The notes: generated from the sequence alone by a model not told the origin. 54,833 nt of DNA from an uncultured Alphaproteobacteria bacterium (GCA_934254915.1 CAKQMH010000010.1:1-54833); one strand, 5' to 3'. Shown: positions 45,082-52,904, counted from the stretch's first letter. Program-made: numbers and translations.

Positions 45082-46367
45082 TAGCGAATCCTTTGCAAGC
45101 TGGCTATGAAGAAACCGTCAACTCCGCCTTGGGCGCTTAGGTGGCAGGGCAGGGTGCGAATAAAGCCTTCACGAGTAAACATTTCAGCCGGAAGATCGGG
45201 TAATACGGGGTTAAGCTCCTGCAGTTTGAAGTCAGGGTTGGCGGCAAGAAAATCTTTTATTTGCTCTTCACCTTCGCCGTGGTGCAGCGAACAGGTGCAA
45301 TAGACTACAAATCCACCGACTTTGACCGCCGGTTTCAGGTGTTGTAAAATTTGGCGCTGTAATGAAATCTGCCGTTTTATGTCGGCGATAGTTTTAAGGT
45401 GGACGACTTCGGGGTGGCGGCGCAAAGTGCCGGTGGCCGAGCAAGGAGCATCAAGCAAAACCGCGTCAAAAGGTTGGGCGGTGAAATTTTGTAAATAAGC
45501 CAAAGCGTCGGCACAAATTATTTCAGACGCAGATAGCTGCAGGCGTTGAAGATTTTGGCGCAGTGTTTGCAGGCGTTCGGGCGAGACATCAAGTGAAGTT
45601 ACTAAAGCACCGGCGCTTAGCAGCTGAGCGGTTTTGCCTCCCGGAGCGGCACAAAGATCCAGAACACGAAGATTTTTAAGCCCGACCGGAAGAAGCGTTT
45701 TTACAGCCAGAGAGGCGGCAAAATCCTGCACCCACCAAGCACCTTGCTGATAGCCGTCAAGTTCGGTAATATTGCTTTTATCGTGAAGCCGCAAACTGTC
45801 TAAAGGCAAGCGTTCGGCATTAAGTTTGGTTGCCCAAGCCGCCGGAGAATCTTTTACGGAAATATCAAGAGGCGGTTCAAGGAGCGAGGCTTTTTCAATT
45901 TGGTCAAGCTGGTGCGGAGAATAAGAAGAAGCCAGCATTTTGCGAAAAGCAGGTGGAAAAAATGCTCCTGAATCGTCGGCGATGAGATTGGCGCTGTCGC
46001 GGCAAACACGGCGCAAAACAGCGTTGACAAAACCGGAAATGTATTTATCGGCCTGTTTTTTGGTTAAGTCAACGTAAGTGTTGATAACGGCATAATCGGG
46101 AGTTTTAAGGTATAGAATTTCCGTAATGCCCAAAAGCAAAAAATAGCGGACAAGAGCGGCTTTGGCCGGCAATTTCTTTTTGACGTAAGTTGATAAAACC
46201 TTTTCCAGATAAACCAAATGCCGCAGCGCCGTCAATAAAAGCATATTGGCAAAAGCTTTGTCTTGCGATGAAAACGAATCGAGAACTGAGCGGACATCGC
46301 TTAAAAAAAGTTTTTTTTCTAAAATATCGCGGAGCATTTCGGCGGCAGAAAGACGGGGTGAGGACAT
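45081..46367 (-). CDS. rsmB: 16S rRNA (cytosine-967-C5)-methyltransferase
   Basis: RsmB methylates C967 of 16S rRNA. The protein (428 aa) has an N-terminal NusB-like domain (SAAEMLRDILEKKLFLSDVR, GFVNAVLRRV) and the methyltransferase with SAM motif LRVLDLCAAPGGKTAQLL near 240, VTSLDVSPERLQTLRQNL, FDAVLLDAPCSATGTLRRHP (catalytic Cys region) and VVYCTCSLHHGEGEEQI with the second cysteine. I start at ATG 46367 (MSSPRLSAAEML); ATG 46379 is also in frame but lacks a ribosome-binding site. It leads the four-gene minus-strand group down to 41636. Confidence 0.95.
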   Translation of the reverse strand: MSSPRLSAAEMLRDILEKKLFLSDVRSVLDSFSSQDKAFANMLLLTALRHLVYLEKVLSTYVKKKLPAKAALVRYFLLLGITEILYLKTPDYAVINTYVDLTKKQADKYISGFVNAVLRRVCRDSANLIADDSGAFFPPAFRKMLASSYSPHQLDQIEKASLLEPPLDISVKDSPAAWATKLNAERLPLDSLRLHDKSNITELDGYQQGAWWVQDFAASLAVKTLLPVGLKNLRVLDLCAAPGGKTAQLLSAGALVTSLDVSPERLQTLRQNLQRLQLSASEIICADALAYLQNFTAQPFDAVLLDAPCSATGTLRRHPEVVHLKTIADIKRQISLQRQILQHLKPAVKVGGFVVYCTCSLHHGEGEEQIKDFLAANPDFKLQELNPVLPDLPAEMFTREGFIRTLPCHLSAQGGVDGFFIASLQRIR

Positions 46368-46523
46368 AATTTTTCTCATGCTAAAAATCTTAAATTCGTT
46401 GCTTATTGTAGATAATCAATTGAATAAATACAAGCGGGAAAATAGACTCTTGTCAAATATGTTAAATTATTATAATTTCTTAGGAAGAACTTGGTTTGTT
46501 TAATTAAGTCTGATGAGAGAAAA

Positions 46524-46943
46524 ATGAAAAAATATCTTAGCGCAATAGTCGGCGTGTTGTTGACAGCCGGTTGTTCGTGGCTGAATCCTTTCAGTTCCGA
46601 AACTCCGCAGCCAACAGCTTTTGAGCCGAATCAGTTTATGTGGCAGGCAGCTCATGATAAGCTGGCATTTATGCCGGTAGCGGAAGAAGATAAAAAAGCC
46701 GGCGTAATGACAACGGCATGGCAAAAATCGGATAATGCCGATAATACGGAATTTAAGATTGAAGTTAAAGTGTTGTCAACCAAACTGCGGGCTGACGGAC
46801 TGAAAGTTAAGAGTTGGAGACGTGAAAAAGTTAGAGGACAATGGGTGGAAAGCAAAACCAGCGATGAATTTAATCAAAGACTGGAAAATGCAATTCTGAA
46901 CAAAGCGCGGGTTTTGTATCGTCAAAGTTTAGCTATTAAATAA
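46524..46943 (+). CDS. DUF3576-domain lipoprotein
   Basis: The 139-residue protein has a lipoprotein signal ending in TAGC at residue ~17 and the DUF3576 pattern (QFMWQAAHDKLAFMPVAEED, GVMTTAWQ, FKIEVKVLSTKLRADGLKV, RLENAILNKARVLYRQSL). The family is found in Alphaproteobacteria just upstream of leuS, as here (34 bp). Its role in the envelope is unknown. I use ATG 46524 with GAGAG upstream, which gives a proper signal peptide; the longer frame does not. Confidence 0.85.
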   Translation: MKKYLSAIVGVLLTAGCSWLNPFSSETPQPTAFEPNQFMWQAAHDKLAFMPVAEEDKKAGVMTTAWQKSDNADNTEFKIEVKVLSTKLRADGLKVKSWRREKVRGQWVESKTSDEFNQRLENAILNKARVLYRQSLAIK

Positions 46944-46977
46944 TTGTTATCATATTTTAGGAAATGGAAGTAAGAAA

Positions 46978-49428
46978 ATGAGCGACAGATATAACGGAAA
47001 AGACAGTTGGGAAGAATGGCGTAAAGAATGGGCGCTTGAAGACCGTTATAATTTTAAGACCATTGAAAAAAAATGGCAAAATATTTGGGATAAGGAAAAG
47101 ACTTATAAAGTCGAAATTGATAAGAGTAAACCGAAGTTTTATGCCTTGGTCGAGTTTCCGTATCCGTCAGGTGCCGGCTTGCACGTCGGACATCCTCGCT
47201 CATATACGGCACTGGATGTGATTGCTCGCAAAAAAAGAATGCAGGGCTTTAATGTTTTGTACCCAATGGGTTTTGATGCTTTCGGGCTGCCGGCAGAAAA
47301 CTATGCGATTAAGACCGGTATTCATCCGGCGGTTTCGACCAAAGAAAACATCGCTAACTTTACGCGGCAGATGAAATCTATTGGCTTTAGCTTTGATTGG
47401 GATCGGTGTATCAATACCTCATCACCTGAGTATTATAAATGGACGCAGTGGATGTTTATCAAGTTCTTTGAAAAAGGCTTGGCTTATAAAGATAAGATTG
47501 CCATCAACTGGTGTCCGTCCTGCAAAGTCGGTTTGGCCAATGAGGAAGTTGTGAACGGTCATTGCGAACGCTGCGGGGCTGAAGTTGTTCGTAAAAACAA
47601 AGAACAGTGGATGATTGCGATTACCAAGTATGCCGACAGATTGATTGATGATTTGCAGGATTTGGATTTTGTTGAACGAGTAAAATCACAGCAAATAAAT
47701 TGGATTGGTCGTTCGGAAGGTGCTGAACTTGATTTTAAGTTCGGGGATGACAAATTGACCGTATTTACTACCCGTCCGGATACGGCTTTCGGCGTTACAT
47801 ATATGGTAATGGCGCCGGAACATGAACTGGTACAAAAATATATGGGCCGGTTTGCTAATCCGAAAGAAATTAAAGCCTATATTGAGGCAACGGCTAAAAA
47901 GTCTGATTTGCAAAGAACCGCCGATGACAGTAAAACCGGCGTCGAACTTAAGGGAATGAAAGCGGTTAATCCGTTTACCGGTAAAGAAATTCCGGTGTTT
48001 ATTTCCGATTACGTTTTAACCGGCTACGGCACAGGGGCAATTATGGCTGTGCCGGCGCATGATCAACGTGACTATGATTTTGCCAAAGTTTTCAATTTGC
48101 CGATTATTCAGGTTTTGGAAGGCGGCGATATCAGCGAAAAAGCATGGGAAGAAGACGGCGCACATATTAATTCCGACTTTTTGAATGGTATGAATAAAGA
48201 AGACGGAATGAAAGCCGCAATTGATTATGCGGTTAAAAACGGTTTCGGTCGCGCGAAAGTAAATTATAAATTACGCGACTGGGTGTTCTCCCGTCAACGT
48301 TATTGGGGCGAGCCGATACCGATGGTTTACTGCGAGCATTGCGGTTGGCAGCCGATTCCGGAAACGGAACTGCCGTTGGAATTGCCGGAAGTTCCTGATT
48401 ATCATCCGAATGACGAAGGCGAATCACCGTTGTCTAAAGCCGGTGAGTGGTTAAATGCAACCTGCCCGAAATGCGGCGGACACGCCCGACGTGAGACTGA
48501 TACAATGCCTAACTGGGCAGGGTCATCATGGTATTTCCTGCGTTATTGCGATCCGCATAATGATAAAGAATTTGCCTCCAAAGAAGCGTTGGATTATTGG
48601 ATGAATGTCGATTGGTACAACGGCGGAATGGAACACACTACGCTGCACTTGTTGTATTCACGTTTTTGGCATAAGTTTCTTTATGACTGCGGCTTAGTCC
48701 CGACTAAAGAACCGTATAGTAAACGTACGTCGCATGGAATGATTTTGGCTGAAAACGGTGAGAAAATGTCAAAATCGCGCGGCAATGTCATTAATCCTGA
48801 TGATATCGTAGCGGCTTATGGAGCGGACACATTCCGTTTGTATGAGGCATTTATCGGTCCGTTTGATCAGGCGGCAATGTGGTCGGATGAAAGTCTGATG
48901 GGGGTTTATCGCTTTGTAAACAAAGTTTATCAGCTGATGAAAAAAGTTTATGATATTCCCATGAGCGAAGAAGATATGCGTGCTATGCATAAGTGCATTA
49001 TCGAAGTCAGCGAGCGAATTGATCAGATGAAGTTTAATACGGCGGTTTCGTCGCTGATGACCTATGTCAACTATATGTCGTCTAAGGACAAAGTTCCGGC
49101 TGAAATGTATTTGAACCTGTTAAAGCTTATGTCGCCGTTTACTCCGCATTTGGCTGAGGAAATGTGGGCGAGAATGGGCAAAAACAATTCGATTACGGTT
49201 GAGCCGTGGCCGCAAGGCGATAAGAAACTGGCCGAAGACAGCAAGGTCACATACGCAGTGCAGATTTGCGGCAAACTGCGCGGCACGATTGAAATGCCGA
49301 AAGACACGGCTAAAGAAGAAGTCGAGAAAGCGGCTTTGGCTTTGGACAATGTTAAACGGCAGCTTGAGGGTAAAACTGTACGCAAGATTATTGTCGTGCC
49401 GAACAAGATTGTTAATATCGTGGCATAG
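46978..49428 (+). CDS. leuS: Leucine-tRNA ligase
   Basis: Class I aminoacyl-tRNA synthetase charging tRNA-Leu. The 816-residue protein contains the HIGH-type motif EFPYPSGAGLHVGHPRSYTA (near residues 60-80), zinc-like cysteines (NWCPSCKVGLANEE, CERCGAE), the CP1 editing domain (VFTTRPDTAFGVTYMVMAPEH, GTGAIMAVPAHDQRDYDFA), the catalytic region (GSSWYFLRYCDPHN) and KMSKS in ENGEKMSKSRGNV near residue 595, then the anticodon-binding C-terminus. GGAAG precedes the ATG. lptE follows 18 bp later. Confidence 0.98.
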   Translation: MSDRYNGKDSWEEWRKEWALEDRYNFKTIEKKWQNIWDKEKTYKVEIDKSKPKFYALVEFPYPSGAGLHVGHPRSYTALDVIARKKRMQGFNVLYPMGFDAFGLPAENYAIKTGIHPAVSTKENIANFTRQMKSIGFSFDWDRCINTSSPEYYKWTQWMFIKFFEKGLAYKDKIAINWCPSCKVGLANEEVVNGHCERCGAEVVRKNKEQWMIAITKYADRLIDDLQDLDFVERVKSQQINWIGRSEGAELDFKFGDDKLTVFTTRPDTAFGVTYMVMAPEHELVQKYMGRFANPKEIKAYIEATAKKSDLQRTADDSKTGVELKGMKAVNPFTGKEIPVFISDYVLTGYGTGAIMAVPAHDQRDYDFAKVFNLPIIQVLEGGDISEKAWEEDGAHINSDFLNGMNKEDGMKAAIDYAVKNGFGRAKVNYKLRDWVFSRQRYWGEPIPMVYCEHCGWQPIPETELPLELPEVPDYHPNDEGESPLSKAGEWLNATCPKCGGHARRETDTMPNWAGSSWYFLRYCDPHNDKEFASKEALDYWMNVDWYNGGMEHTTLHLLYSRFWHKFLYDCGLVPTKEPYSKRTSHGMILAENGEKMSKSRGNVINPDDIVAAYGADTFRLYEAFIGPFDQAAMWSDESLMGVYRFVNKVYQLMKKVYDIPMSEEDMRAMHKCIIEVSERIDQMKFNTAVSSLMTYVNYMSSKDKVPAEMYLNLLKLMSPFTPHLAEEMWARMGKNNSITVEPWPQGDKKLAEDSKVTYAVQICGKLRGTIEMPKDTAKEEVEKAALALDNVKRQLEGKTVRKIIVVPNKIVNIVA

Positions 49429-49446
49429 GCCGGAAAGGGTAGTAAA

Positions 49447-50019
49447 ATGAACACAAAAGCGGTTTGGAGCGGATTGGCGGCATTAATGTTTTTGACGGCC
49501 TGTGGTTTTGAGCCGCTTTATGTTCAGAAAAAACAGCAGGGGTATTGGTATTTTAACAGCCAGTTTGATACCTCTATTTCAAACGAAATGTCCCAAATTA
49601 AGGTGGAGCCGATAGCCGATCGTTTCGGACAGCAAATTCGCAATCAGTTATTGGATTTGTTGACCCCGAAAGGTACTCCGCACAAGCCTAAGTATCGGTT
49701 GTATGTGGATCTTAGAAGTAAATCGGTTACGCAACAAGCTTTGCGTAAAGATATTACCGCGACCAGTGAACGGGTGACGTATACGGTTGATTATTATCTT
49801 GATGAGGGAACGGAAACAGTTGTTAACGGCAACAGTGTGGCTTATGTAAGCTATGATATTCTGGCTAACCCTTATTCAACGACAATGGCACAAAAGAAAA
49901 CCGAAACTGACGCCGCCAAAATCATTGCCAATGATATCGCGTTGCGTTTGGGCGCGTATTTCCATACCAAATTCAGCAAAAAAGGCAATCTAAATGATTT
50001 TCAAAGCAGCGCAGATTGA
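49447..50019 (+). CDS. lptE: LPS-assembly lipoprotein LptE
   Basis: LptE plugs the LptD barrel that places lipopolysaccharide in the outer membrane. The 190-residue protein has a lipobox (MFLTACGFEPLY, Cys near residue 19); CGFxPLY at the mature start is the family signature. The body includes IRNQLLDLLTPKGTPHKPKY, RVTYTVDYYLD and AAKIIANDIALRLGAYF, as in alphaproteobacterial LptE. The position between leuS and holA is conserved. It overlaps holA by 26 nt. Confidence 0.92.
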   Translation: MNTKAVWSGLAALMFLTACGFEPLYVQKKQQGYWYFNSQFDTSISNEMSQIKVEPIADRFGQQIRNQLLDLLTPKGTPHKPKYRLYVDLRSKSVTQQALRKDITATSERVTYTVDYYLDEGTETVVNGNSVAYVSYDILANPYSTTMAQKKTETDAAKIIANDIALRLGAYFHTKFSKKGNLNDFQSSAD

Positions 50020-51028
50020 GAAATATCTGAAAAAAAATGATGCGGCGATTAAGAGCTTCGTTATTTATGGCGGTAATGAAGGTTTAGTAGCCGAATATGT
50101 AAAAAAACTGACTTTGAGCATTGTCCCGGATTTATATGATCCGTTTTGCGTGGTTTATCTTAATGCCGGCGATATAAATTCTGATGCCGGAGTTTTGTTT
50201 GCAGAATATACCAGTCGTTCACTGATGGGCGGCCGTAGGGTTATCGTGATTAAAGATGCCGATAATAACCTGACCAAGCATTTTAAACAGATGTTAGACG
50301 GTACACCGTCAGATACGTTGGTCATTGCGGCGTCTACATCTCTGAATAAAAAATCATCGCTGGTAGCTTTGGCCGAAAGCCGTGATGATATGGCGGCAGT
50401 GGCTTGTTATGAAGACCGTGATGAGGATGTGTTTGCGACAGTGCGGGGACTTATGTCCGAAAACGGTGTCACAATCGGGAACGAGGCTTTGCAATTGTTA
50501 TGTTCACGCTTGTCAAATGATCGTAAAACCAATGTGGGCGAAATCGATAAATTGATTACCTATATCGGAGATAAGAAAAATGTGACCATTGATGATGTGC
50601 GCAACGTTATTGCCGATCAGTCATCATCCAATACCGACGAGGTTTGCTTTTTTACGGCCGGCGGGTATAGCGAAAAATCACAAGCGGCTTATCGCAAACT
50701 TATGAATGAAGGCGAAGAGCCGGTCGCGATTGTGCGGGCAATGTGGTATCATTTTGCGCGTATTCTGACTTGTTTAGCCGCGATGGAAAAAGGCGATACT
50801 CCCGAAAAAGCCATGCAAAAATTATTTCCGCGGGTGATTTTTTTCCGCGAATCGGCATTTAAGCAGCAACTGGCATTGTGGTCAAAAGAGCGGGTTTTTG
50901 CGGTTTTGGAACTATTGTATAAATGTGAGCGGGATTGTAAGACTACCAATATGCCGGCGCAAGAGATTGTTTCGTATATGCTGATGCAGGTGGCGTCGGC
51001 AGCGGCTAGGGCTAGGAAGTTCGTATAA
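49994..51028 (+). CDS. holA: DNA polymerase III subunit delta
   Basis: Delta opens the sliding clamp in the clamp-loader complex. The 344-residue protein resembles HolA throughout: KSFVIYGGNEGLVAEYVKKL, SLMGGRRVIVIKDADNNLTK, LQLLCSRLSNDRKTNVGEID KL-type helix, and a C-terminal helical collar domain (ELLYKCERDCKTTNMPAQEI). The last residues RKFV and the TAA stop are encoded by the first bases of composite repeat C, exactly as in ddl (also KFV), so the C-terminus was set by the element. The 5' end overlaps lptE by 26 nt. Confidence 0.94.
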   Translation: MIFKAAQIEKYLKKNDAAIKSFVIYGGNEGLVAEYVKKLTLSIVPDLYDPFCVVYLNAGDINSDAGVLFAEYTSRSLMGGRRVIVIKDADNNLTKHFKQMLDGTPSDTLVIAASTSLNKKSSLVALAESRDDMAAVACYEDRDEDVFATVRGLMSENGVTIGNEALQLLCSRLSNDRKTNVGEIDKLITYIGDKKNVTIDDVRNVIADQSSSNTDEVCFFTAGGYSEKSQAAYRKLMNEGEEPVAIVRAMWYHFARILTCLAAMEKGDTPEKAMQKLFPRVIFFRESAFKQQLALWSKERVFAVLELLYKCERDCKTTNMPAQEIVSYMLMQVASAAARARKFV

Positions 51029-51410
51029 CGGCACATCTAAAGCGATTTTGTGCGGTCTCGAAAAATTCATGTAGGCTTATCTACACTAAAATTTTTCTCG
51101 CCTTCAAAATCACTTTAGCTGTACCATTCTCCGAACTTCCTGGTGCCGGGAAGTTTGCTCTTTGGGCGACTAATCACAAAAGGGGCGGCGTTGTAAAAAT
51201 TCATGTACCTTTAATTTCTTGGGCATCTAGTTTCGCAGCGAAATGTAGTAGCATTCTAGCTCAACAAGATGTTCCCAAGACCTTGCAGACAAAAACAACC
51301 AGAGCAGTGGTTGTTTTTACTTAGCGGTTACTAGAATTTTTACACGCCGACTTTTGTTTCTATTCGCCACAAATATCAAACTTCTAGGACTCAGCGCAAG
51401 AATATTTTAA
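51010..51410. repeat. Composite long-palindrome element, copy C (M2 plus an enlarged M4)
   Basis: This fills most of the 614-bp gap after holA. Module M2 (51015-51140) starts GGAAGTTCGTATAACGG and ends CGAACTTCC, matching the ends of M2 in copy A although the inner arms differ and still pair with each other. After the linker TGGTGCCG comes M4 (51149-51384), whose outer arms (GGAAGTTTG... / ...CAAACTTC, with TTGTAAAAATTC / GAATTTTTACA inside) enclose about 120 bp of extra sequence with its own hairpins. The right end ACTTCTAGGACTCAGCGCA is shared with A and B. Confidence 0.88.
51218..51318 (+). ncRNA. Candidate small structured RNA inside M4, ending in a terminator-like hairpin
   Basis: Within the loop of M4, CTTGGG-CATCT (51218-51228) pairs with AGATG-(TT)-CCCAAG (51267-51279) and encloses the perfect hairpin TTTCGC-A-GCGAAA (51231-51243). 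Twelve bases later, AAAAACAACC (51291-51300) pairs perfectly with GGTTGTTTTT (51309-51318) around AGAGCAGT, a terminator-like stem with a T5 end. The layout fits a small RNA with its own terminator or a terminator for holA; no promoter is obvious, and the strand is a guess. Confidence 0.4.
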
Positions 51411-51436
51411 ATGTCATGTCGAGATATCTCGGCTGC
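51411..51436. repeat. REP-like palindrome next to copy C
   Basis: ATGTCATGTCGAGATATCTCGG contains GAGATATCTC and the TGTCA...TCTCGG pattern of the repeats at 6932-7191 and 33448. As at copy B, it lies just outside the right end of the composite element. The following ~100 bp to the promoter at 51564 show nothing further. Confidence 0.55.
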
Positions 51437-51563
51437 TTTTTATCCCGTTGCAACACGAATTATATTGGGATTTATGTCCGGTAATATATTATAACAGTGC
51501 TATGACATAAATAAGACAAGGCACTGACTAATTTCTGTAAATAAAAAATATTTTAAACAACTA

Positions 51564-51610
51564 TTGATTTTGTAAAATTTACTAACTATCTAATAGTGGA
51601 TAGCGCTATC
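51564..51610 (+). promoter_or_regulatory. Promoter with palindromic operator GATAGCGCTATC, copy 1
   Basis: TTGATT (51564-51569) and TCTAAT (51589-51594), 19 bp apart, are followed at 51599-51610 by the perfect 12-bp palindrome GATAGCGCTATC, at the expected transcription start. A closely related sequence precedes the gene at 53546. Even palindromes with a central GC of this type are typical LacI/GalR-family operators; the regulator is not in the window. The duplicated block spans roughly 51543-51615. Confidence 0.65.
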
Positions 51611-51642
51611 GTTGTGTTAATTTTTACAAAAAGGAAAATAAA

Positions 51643-51900
51643 ATGGCTAGTAAAGCAATTTTGACAGTAGGCAAATATGCTGCTAAAAAAATTGGCAATA
51701 AAACTATTGATAAAACAATACAAAAAATGAATGAATCATATGAACGATTAAAACGTGAAGCATTTGGAATAAAACCTCTTAATGTTGGTGAAAGAGAAAC
51801 AATAAAATGCTTACAAAACCCACGAAATAGTTCAAATTATTGTAAATCTGTAGGAAATGCGTCAAGAAAATCCTACCATAAAACAGGAAAGTACAAATAG
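51643..51900 (+). CDS. Small basic protein of unknown function, 85 aa
   Basis: Unknown family. The protein is strongly basic (start MASKAILTVGKYAAKKIGNK, end GNASRKSYHKTGKYK) with two cysteines 12 residues apart (IKCLQNPRNSSNYCKS) in its C-terminal half and a helical, amphipathic N-terminal half. There is no cleavable signal peptide. AAAGGAAAA precedes the ATG. It is expressed from an operator-bearing promoter and is followed 8 bp later by a strong terminator, so it is a single-gene unit. AT-rich composition differs from the housekeeping genes upstream. A small toxin, bacteriocin-like or nucleic-acid-binding peptide is possible, but nothing proves it. Confidence 0.6.
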   Translation: MASKAILTVGKYAAKKIGNKTIDKTIQKMNESYERLKREAFGIKPLNVGERETIKCLQNPRNSSNYCKSVGNASRKSYHKTGKYK

Positions 51901-51908
51901 ATATATCC

Positions 51909-51949
51909 AAGTAAAGACAATATTTACATTGCCTTTACTTTGTTTTTTT
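51909..51949 (+). terminator. Strong terminator after the 85-aa gene
   Basis: AAGTAAAG-A-CAAT (51909-51921) pairs with ATTG-C-CTTTACTT (51928-51940) and is followed by GTTTTTTTA. Confidence 0.9.
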
Positions 51950-51974
51950 ATTATCGTCAAAAAGTGAGGTTTTG

Positions 51975-52235
51975 ATGAAAAAAATATTTTTGTTTATAAT
52001 CGGCTTCTTTTTAGTGCCGGCTATTTTGGGGTTTGCGACCGCCTACTTGTTTAATATGGAAAATTACGAAACATATGTAGGCTTTGGGGAAAGTGTTTAT
52101 CTGTTGATTTATGTGATTTTCCCTTTTATCTTTCGCGGAAAAATAAAACAATCCGTTAATAAATACATTGTCTATATTATTATATATGCTCTGCTGTTTT
52201 TAATATTGTGTTTGCTTAAGATTCACCTTAATTAA
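51975..52235 (+). CDS. Small membrane protein, 86 aa
   Basis: Unknown family. Three hydrophobic segments are visible: KKIFLFIIGFFLVPAILGFA (residues 2-21), SVYLLIYVIFPFIF and YIVYIIIYALLFLILCLL. The first could also be read as a signal anchor. GAGG lies 7 nt before the ATG at 51975. It sits behind the terminator of the 85-aa gene and before the broken MKLWSK gene; it could be the partner (for example immunity protein) of the 85-aa protein, by position only. Confidence 0.55.
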   Translation: MKKIFLFIIGFFLVPAILGFATAYLFNMENYETYVGFGESVYLLIYVIFPFIFRGKIKQSVNKYIVYIIIYALLFLILCLLKIHLN

Positions 52236-52317
52236 ATTTTACCAATATCATAATAAAAAATAAAGAAATGAATATTATGATGAATTAATATATTAATTGA
52301 GAAAGGGAGTGTAAACA

Positions 52318-52827
52318 ATGAAATTATGGTCAAAAGAAGCGCTTGTATTAGGCGGTATATACCTTAAACAAAACAGTTTACATCACTTCTTCTGAATTTC
52401 GATACCGACCACTCCAAATTCCCTCTGTCTGTCTTTGGAATAAAACTCTTCCAAAACATCAATAAGTTCATCATTAGAAGCAAACCCCGCATTACGACAG
52501 TTGATATTTTTACAAAGTTCCACAAAATTAATTGCTTTATGTAAATTTATAACTTGTGCCATAAATTTGTCATCGGCATCTGAATTATTTGAAAACTCAA
52601 TGATATCGCCAACTTCAATCCTCTTGCGTTTTTCATCAAACAAACGCAATTCTATGGTTTTAGTACCTGATTTTAACATATTGTAATATTTTTCTTTAAC
52701 GTTTAACTTATGCATCAATAAAATCCTTGCAACATTGAATACTATAATGTAAGCGAAATTAACCATTTGTTTGACAATGGTATCACTGATTATGGCGTTT
52801 ATCAGAAAGAGAAAACAAACGGACTGA
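52318..52827 (+). pseudogene. Broken copy of the 136-aa membrane protein gene, interrupted by the ASCH gene
   Basis: The first ~42 bases from the ATG at 52318 are the same as those of the intact gene at 53880 (MKLWSKEALVLGG), and similarity continues upstream (from about 52247, corresponding to the end of the 92-aa gene and the leader of the intact copy). The frame then diverges and stops after 25 codons. At ~52772-52827 a matching 3' remnant appears (VSLIMAFIRKRKQ versus ISLIIAFIRKKRL, including TTTATCAGAAAGA at the DNA level) ending in TGA. Between them lies the minus-strand ASCH gene. The 5' remnant is clear; the 3' remnant is less certain because another open frame overlaps it. Confidence 0.65.
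52383..52715 (-). CDS. ASCH-domain protein (PUA-like fold)
   Basis: The 110-residue protein matches the ASCH family: MHKLNVKEKYYNMLKSGTKT, then IELRLFDEKRKRIEVGDIIEF (residues ~20-40) and a C-terminal strand GVVGIEIQK. ASCH domains are PUA-like RNA- or nucleotide-binding folds; some members are nucleases or modification-linked. I start at ATG 52715 with AAGGA 9 nt upstream, because the longer frame from 52766 adds an unrelated hydrophobic segment. It lies between the two ends of a disrupted membrane-protein gene and points against it, so it looks like inserted cargo. Confidence 0.8.
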   Translation of the reverse strand: MHKLNVKEKYYNMLKSGTKTIELRLFDEKRKRIEVGDIIEFSNNSDADDKFMAQVINLHKAINFVELCKNINCRNAGFASNDELIDVLEEFYSKDRQREFGVVGIEIQKK

Positions 52828-52904
52828 GAGTTTTTACTCTGTCTTCAAACTTTGCCGATGAACCTCAACTTTCCCTAAAGGACAGTAAGATAATCTATGG
52901 ATTG

